Below, piece by piece: positions 5,118 to 9,235 of a DNA stretch of 9,235 nucleotides. The notes under the pieces were generated by a model that did no database searches, was not told the DNA's origin, and saw only the letters and a program-made list of their open reading frames with translations. The stretch's first letter is position 1. The number at the start of each line of letters is the position of its first letter. The stretch covers positions 1-9,235 of the forward strand of contig CAAEOZ010000066.1 in the NCBI GenBank assembly GCA_900757715.1. Direction: 5' to 3'. A program made the translations under genes and the position numbers. This DNA is from an uncultured Veillonella sp. (GTDB lineage: Bacteria > Bacillota > Negativicutes > Veillonellales > Veillonellaceae).

Positions 5118-7667
5118 CTATTTTTTATAACCTGTATGTTTAATCGGCAAGGACCTACGTGGTTCTCCGTCGATACGACGATACGCATTTGCAATAGCCG
5201 GTGCAATCGGAATGCTAGAGATTTCGCCAATACCTTTAGCACCGTATGCATATTGTTCTGGTGTCCCTTTTTCGATAAGACTTACATGAATTGGAGGACA
5301 TTGGGTAGCTCTAAGAAGTCCTAGCGTACCGTATTTAGATGTTACATACCCTTCTTTATAAGGGAAGTCTTCTGTAACGGCATATCCCATTCCCATAATG
5401 GCACCACCTTCGGCCTGACCTGTACAGGATTGAGGGTTGACCACACGGCCTACATCGTATGCTACATGTAAATTAGCAACCTTATTGTCTTCACCAATTG
5501 TTGCTACACATGCACCATAACCATAGGCAACGTGATTTTTTGGATGCGATTTATCAGAATTAAATGGATCCGTTTCACCGAGAAACTCTTCATAAATCTC
5601 TACGCCATTCAGTTCTTCTAATGTTTTAGTATCTAACATTTCTTTTAAGCGAAGACTTGCTTTGCGAGTTGCTTCACCGGTAAAGAGTGTTTGACGAGAT
5701 GCAGTAGTTGTACCAGAATCTGGTGTACGCACTGTATCAGGACGTTCTACAAATACTTTATCCGCCGTTAAGCCTGTTGTTTCACAAAGTACTTGTGTTG
5801 CCATAGTAGCCATGCCTTGACCAATACAAGCGGCACCCGTACGAATACGAACTTTACCATCACGTACTTCTAAAATAACGCGACCCGTATCAGGTAGTCC
5901 TACACCAATACCACTATTTTTCAAACATACCGCAAGACCAGTACGATCAGAGGCATAATATGCATCTTTTACAGCTTCCAAACATTCTACTAAAGCGGTT
6001 TCTTTGGAACAAATTTGGCCGTTTGGTAATGAGTCACCAGGGCGTACAACATTTTTATAGCGGAATTCCCAAGGATCCATGCCTACCAACGCAGCTAATT
6101 CATCAATATTTTGCTCTTGACCAAAGATAGTTTGTGTTACGCCAAACCCACGGAATGCACCACCAGGAACAGTATTTGTATAAACACATACACCATCAAA
6201 GGCAAAATTATCAAAGTGATAAGGGCCACAAGAATGAGTACCAGCACGTTGAAGTACAGGACCACCTAAAGATGCATACGCGCCACAATTAGAAACGATA
6301 TTTACCTTACTTGCTACCAGATTACCTTCCGCATCACAAGCTGTTGTAATATCCATTTCCATCGCATGACGTTTAGTATGGATATTAAGACTTTCTTGAC
6401 GAGAGAATAGAACCTTAGTTGGTTTACCTGTAAGCCAAGCTACGAGAGATGCATGATGTTGTACGGTCATATCTTCTTTACCACCAAAGCCACCACCTAC
6501 GAGCATACTGTGAACCTTTACAGCCTCATTCGGAATACCAAGCATACGAGCAACTTCACGACGATCATCATAAACATTTTGGCTACCTGAATACAGATGA
6601 ATTTCATCTCCCTCACGATATGCAACGGCACATTCTGGTTCCATAAATGCATGGTCGGTTTGAGGTGTAGAATAATGATTTGTTACTACAAAAGCAGCCT
6701 CTGCAATAGCCTTATCTACATCGCCACGAGATAATGTTTGACGAGATAATACATTTCCGTCTGGATGTAACTGAGGAGCATCTGGTTTTAGTGCTTCCAA
6801 TGGATCTAGTACGGGTTCTAATTCAGTATAATCAACTTCAACTAGAGCCAATACTTCGTCTAAATATTTCTTTTCTGTAGTTGCAACAAGTGCAACTGCA
6901 TCGCCTACATAACGTGTAATATCACCTTCTGCGATAAGTACATCCCAATCCGGCACTAAATGACCAGTTTTATTGAATGGTACATCAGCAGCAGTCAAAG
7001 CCGTTACACAGGCTGGGTGTTCAAGAGCTTTAGACACATCAACGCGATCCACTCTAGCCCGTGGATATTTAGAACGCAATGCCTTAGCGTAAATCATACC
7101 ATCCATATGAATATCATCGGCATATTTTCCCGTACCTAAAGCTTTTTCCTCCGCATCGACACGATGTAAACGAGCGCCTACAGCAGCATTAGTATCCTTT
7201 TCCGGAACAGGTAAATTCTCACGAATCATTTTTGCTGCTAGCATAATGCCTTCTTCAATTTTCACATAACCTGTACAACGACAAATATTACCTAAAATAG
7301 CTTTTTTAACATCTTCAGATGTAGGGTCATTATTTTCATCAATTAGGACCTTTGCACTAATAATCATACCTGGTATACAGAAGCCACATTGCACCGCTCC
7401 ACATTCACCAAAAGCATAGGTGTATACAGCTTTTTCCCTATCAGTTAATCCCTCAATCGTTACAATTGATTTGCCATCTAATTGGGATAATTTACTAACA
7501 CAAGCTTTTGCCTTTTTCCCGTCTATAATTACTGTACACGTACCACAAGCACCAGCACTACAACCTTCTTTGGTGCCTGTCAGCTTCAAATCAGCTCTCA
7601 AGAAATCAATTAAGCGCTGATCCTCTTGAGCCTCATAATAGGTGCCATTCACTTGAAAGCGGTACAT
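5118..7667 (-). CDS. xdhD: Xanthine dehydrogenase, fused 2Fe-2S and molybdopterin subunits (XdhD / selenium-dependent type)
   Basis: This 849-residue molybdenum hydroxylase oxidises purines at carbon using water. The N-terminal plant-type 2Fe-2S domain has C36, C41, C44 and C56. A second 2Fe-2S helical domain has C94, C97, C129 and C131 (CRCTGY). The Mo domains follow from about residue 165, with SGSQN (361-365), GGGFGGKE (391-398), PGGAFRGFG (501-509), GQGMATM (616-622) and the catalytic glutamate E815 in GIGE. The counterparts of bovine Glu802 and Arg880 are E398 and R506, which favours xanthine-type substrates over aldehydes. There is no FAD domain. The fusion resembles E. coli XdhD (about 956 residues) and selenium-dependent xanthine dehydrogenases, whose selenium sits in the cofactor and cannot be read from sequence. 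The ATG at 7667 has AAGGAGG (7675-7681) 7 bases upstream; upstream in-frame starts precede that SD. The gap to hyuA is 17 bases. Confidence 0.93.
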   Translation of the reverse strand: MYRFQVNGTYYEAQEDQRLIDFLRADLKLTGTKEGCSAGACGTCTVIIDGKKAKACVSKLSQLDGKSIVTIEGLTDREKAVYTYAFGECGAVQCGFCIPGMIISAKVLIDENNDPTSEDVKKAILGNICRCTGYVKIEEGIMLAAKMIRENLPVPEKDTNAAVGARLHRVDAEEKALGTGKYADDIHMDGMIYAKALRSKYPRARVDRVDVSKALEHPACVTALTAADVPFNKTGHLVPDWDVLIAEGDITRYVGDAVALVATTEKKYLDEVLALVEVDYTELEPVLDPLEALKPDAPQLHPDGNVLSRQTLSRGDVDKAIAEAAFVVTNHYSTPQTDHAFMEPECAVAYREGDEIHLYSGSQNVYDDRREVARMLGIPNEAVKVHSMLVGGGFGGKEDMTVQHHASLVAWLTGKPTKVLFSRQESLNIHTKRHAMEMDITTACDAEGNLVASKVNIVSNCGAYASLGGPVLQRAGTHSCGPYHFDNFAFDGVCVYTNTVPGGAFRGFGVTQTIFGQEQNIDELAALVGMDPWEFRYKNVVRPGDSLPNGQICSKETALVECLEAVKDAYYASDRTGLAVCLKNSGIGVGLPDTGRVILEVRDGKVRIRTGAACIGQGMATMATQVLCETTGLTADKVFVERPDTVRTPDSGTTTASRQTLFTGEATRKASLRLKEMLDTKTLEELNGVEIYEEFLGETDPFNSDKSHPKNHVAYGYGACVATIGEDNKVANLHVAYDVGRVVNPQSCTGQAEGGAIMGMGYAVTEDFPYKEGYVTSKYGTLGLLRATQCPPIHVSLIEKGTPEQYAYGAKGIGEISSIPIAPAIANAYRRIDGEPRRSLPIKHTGYKK

Positions 7668-7684
7668 ATATAGTCCTCCTTTCA

Positions 7685-9034
7685 TTAAGGAATACATTCA
7701 CCAAGATATGATTCTATTAAGGATCCATCTTGTACCACATGGTGACCTCTGAGGATTACATCACGAACCATACCGGTTACAGATAGTCCCTCATACGGTA
7801 TATAGTCAGCCTTTGTATGGGCGGACTCTATTGAAAGAATGTGTTTTACATTCTTATCTACGATTGTAATATCTCCATCACTACCTACAGCTAATATGCC
7901 CTTCTTAGGATACATGCCATATAGTTTTGCTGGGTTTTCACTTACTAATTTCATAAAATCTACGGCACTCATATTGCATTGGTTTACCAATACATCATAA
8001 GCGACGATGCCCCGTTCCTCAGCACCTGGAATGCCACCAGGAATACGGGTAAAGTCATGACGACTTTTTAATTTTTGCCCTTCAAAATTGAAGCTACAAT
8101 GGTCGGACCCAATAGTTTGGAAAGTACCATTTACTAAAGCGTCCTTCAGTGTCATTTGATCTACTTCAGTTCTAAGAGGTGGACTCATCACGTATTTAGC
8201 CCCTTCATAATCAGGTAAACTATATCGTGATTCATCAAGTACCAAATACTGTGGACATGTTTCACAAGTCACTGCATGCCCTAGTGCACGTTCTCGAAGG
8301 ATTTCTTCTACCCCTTCCTTAGAGCTTACATGCACAACATGTACTGGATAATTTAGAGAAGCGCCGATTGTACTAAATCGTTTAATCGATTCCGATTCAA
8401 TCATAGCAGGTCTTGTAAGTGGGTGGTTACTTATATCTAAGTCACCGCACTTACGCTTATCAGCTACGAGTGCATCGATGAGGTCCCCATTTTCACAGTG
8501 AGCCCCTACAAGTGCGCCTGTTGGTTTTATAGCTTCAATAGCGTCATAAATTTCTCGGTCCGTTAAACGGAACCCATAAGCTAAATATACCTTAAAGGAT
8601 GATACACCAGCTTTAACCACTTTCGGTATTTCACTGGCCACCGTATCATTCATTTCTACAAGCTCCATATGGAATTTGTAGTCACAGGAGCAATGCCCTG
8701 CAGCACGCTCCTTATGAACCTCTAAGCCTTTACAAAGGGAGCCCTCCTCAGGAGAAGCAAAATTGATAATTGAAGTAGTCCCACCAAGGATAGCGGCCTT
8801 CGTACCACTATCAAAATCATCCGCAGTCGAGGCTAAAGCATTGGTCATTTGAAAGTGTGTATGAGGATCTATAAATCCTGGGAATACGTAGCAACCTTTT
8901 GCATCAATTACTTTAGTCCCTTCTGGAACAGGAACGTGTTCATCGATGGCGACAATTTTGTCACCATCAATTAATAAATCTCCGGTAAGGATTCGATCAG
9001 CTAAGACCAATTCCCCTTGTTGTATGATAATCAT
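7685..9034 (-). CDS. hyuA: Hydantoinase / dihydropyrimidinase of a purine-degradation cluster
   Basis: This 449-residue amidohydrolase hydrolyses cyclic amide rings (hydantoins, dihydropyrimidines or purine-derived ureides). Its binuclear metal site is complete: H58 and H60 in DPHTHF, the carbamylated lysine K148 in SSFKVYLAY, H179 in AHCENGD, H235 in HVVHVSS and D311 in SDHCSF. Length and motifs match D-hydantoinase and E. coli HyuA (YgeZ) rather than allantoinase or dihydroorotase, although substrate cannot be fixed from sequence. The ATG overlaps the preceding gene's TGA as ATGA. No good SD directly precedes it, which suggests translational coupling. It leads into xdhD after 17 bases. Together with YgfK and XdhD it recalls the ygeW-ygeX-ygeY-hyuA-ygfK-ssnA-xdhD purine and urate degradation genes of gut anaerobes and E. 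coli. Confidence 0.92.
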   Translation of the reverse strand: MIIIQQGELVLADRILTGDLLIDGDKIVAIDEHVPVPEGTKVIDAKGCYVFPGFIDPHTHFQMTNALASTADDFDSGTKAAILGGTTSIINFASPEEGSLCKGLEVHKERAAGHCSCDYKFHMELVEMNDTVASEIPKVVKAGVSSFKVYLAYGFRLTDREIYDAIEAIKPTGALVGAHCENGDLIDALVADKRKCGDLDISNHPLTRPAMIESESIKRFSTIGASLNYPVHVVHVSSKEGVEEILRERALGHAVTCETCPQYLVLDESRYSLPDYEGAKYVMSPPLRTEVDQMTLKDALVNGTFQTIGSDHCSFNFEGQKLKSRHDFTRIPGGIPGAEERGIVAYDVLVNQCNMSAVDFMKLVSENPAKLYGMYPKKGILAVGSDGDITIVDKNVKHILSIESAHTKADYIPYEGLSVTGMVRDVILRGHHVVQDGSLIESYLGECIP

Positions 9035-9235
9035 GATACATAGTACACATGCTCTTTACGGAAGGCATGTACAACTCCTTTCAATTCTTCAGGTAATGCA
9101 TCAATGTCACATACGGCTTCTTCACCTTTGAAGCGATAACCACAGCTAGTGCCTGTGATGTAGAAACCATCATTTGTACTATCTGCTAAAGCTTCAGCAT
9201 TGTGGAAGAATGTAATGCGATCCTTGTATGGTTGA
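9031..9235 (-). CDS. ygfK: C-terminal end of a YgfK-like Fe-S/flavin oxidoreductase (partial)
   Basis: The last 67 codons of a gene entering from the right edge are visible, with the first whole codon at 9234-9232 and TGA at 9033-9031. The peptide starts QPYKDRITFFHNAEALADST and ends HVYYVS. This resembles, from memory, the tail of YgfK, where a C-terminal ferredoxin segment (CNECGNC...CP) is followed by PYxDK-[IF]-T-x-F and an N-x-GF segment. YgfK is a large protein related to dihydropyrimidine dehydrogenase and labelled a putative selenate reductase subunit; in purine clusters it is thought to handle electrons. The match is helped by context: the gene overlaps hyuA by ATGA and is followed by xdhD. 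The cysteine motifs themselves are outside the window, so the assignment is tentative. Confidence 0.6.
   Translation of the reverse strand, partial: QPYKDRITFFHNAEALADSTNDGFYITGTSCGYRFKGEEAVCDIDALPEELKGVVHAFRKEHVYYVS

Noticed and set aside
8946..9131. Plus-strand frame across the hyuA start.
   Set aside because: It is a shadow of hyuA and the ygfK-like gene, with no SD site and no conserved motif.
1..9235. CRISPR arrays, tRNA or rRNA genes, insertion sequences and phage attachment sites.
   Set aside because: No regularly spaced repeats, cloverleaf-like segments, transposase motifs or terminal inverted repeats were seen on either strand by eye.

Overview
The window looks like the chromosome of a low-GC, anaerobic Negativicute, most likely Veillonella or a close relative. 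This is inferred from the AT-rich base composition, the strong Firmicutes-type Shine-Dalgarno (SD) sites, and a purine-degradation gene set that suits a genus long known to ferment purines and make xanthine dehydrogenase. No taxonomic search could be run. Every supported gene lies on the minus strand, so transcription runs from high to low coordinates.

Right half (about 9235 down to 3445): a purine-catabolism operon. In transcription order it holds the C-terminal end of a YgfK-like Fe-S/flavin oxidoreductase (putative 'selenate reductase' subunit), a hydantoinase/dihydropyrimidinase, a fused 2Fe-2S/molybdopterin xanthine dehydrogenase of the XdhD or selenium-dependent type, and an NCS2 xanthine/urate permease. 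The first two genes overlap by ATGA and the next gap is 17 bases. The permease follows a 145-base leader that contains several hairpins. A strong intrinsic terminator at 3445-3481 closes the operon. A plausible scheme is that the permease imports a purine, the dehydrogenase interconverts hypoxanthine, xanthine or urate, and YgfK and the hydantoinase act on electrons or on ring-opened products.

Middle (3382 down to 2195): a single-gene unit for a RuBisCO-like protein (form IV). It has its own probable promoter directly behind the terminator. It keeps the carbamylated-lysine motif but lacks several residues needed for CO2 fixation.

Left half (2194 down to 1): housekeeping genes. These are a WalJ/YycJ metallo-beta-lactamase-fold hydrolase and the 23S rRNA methyltransferase RlmH, two bases apart. 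Next come a two-CBS-domain protein with its own terminator at 182-209, and the first 23 codons of trigger factor at the edge of the window. The spacers hold several perfect inverted repeats, some overlapping likely promoters.

For four genes (walJ, the RuBisCO-like gene, the permease and xdhD) the longest open frame begins upstream of the SD site or within it. The starts given here are the ATG codons 7-8 bases after good SD sites. No tRNA, rRNA, CRISPR array, insertion sequence or recognisable riboswitch was found. No gene-free stretch exceeds about 205 bases.
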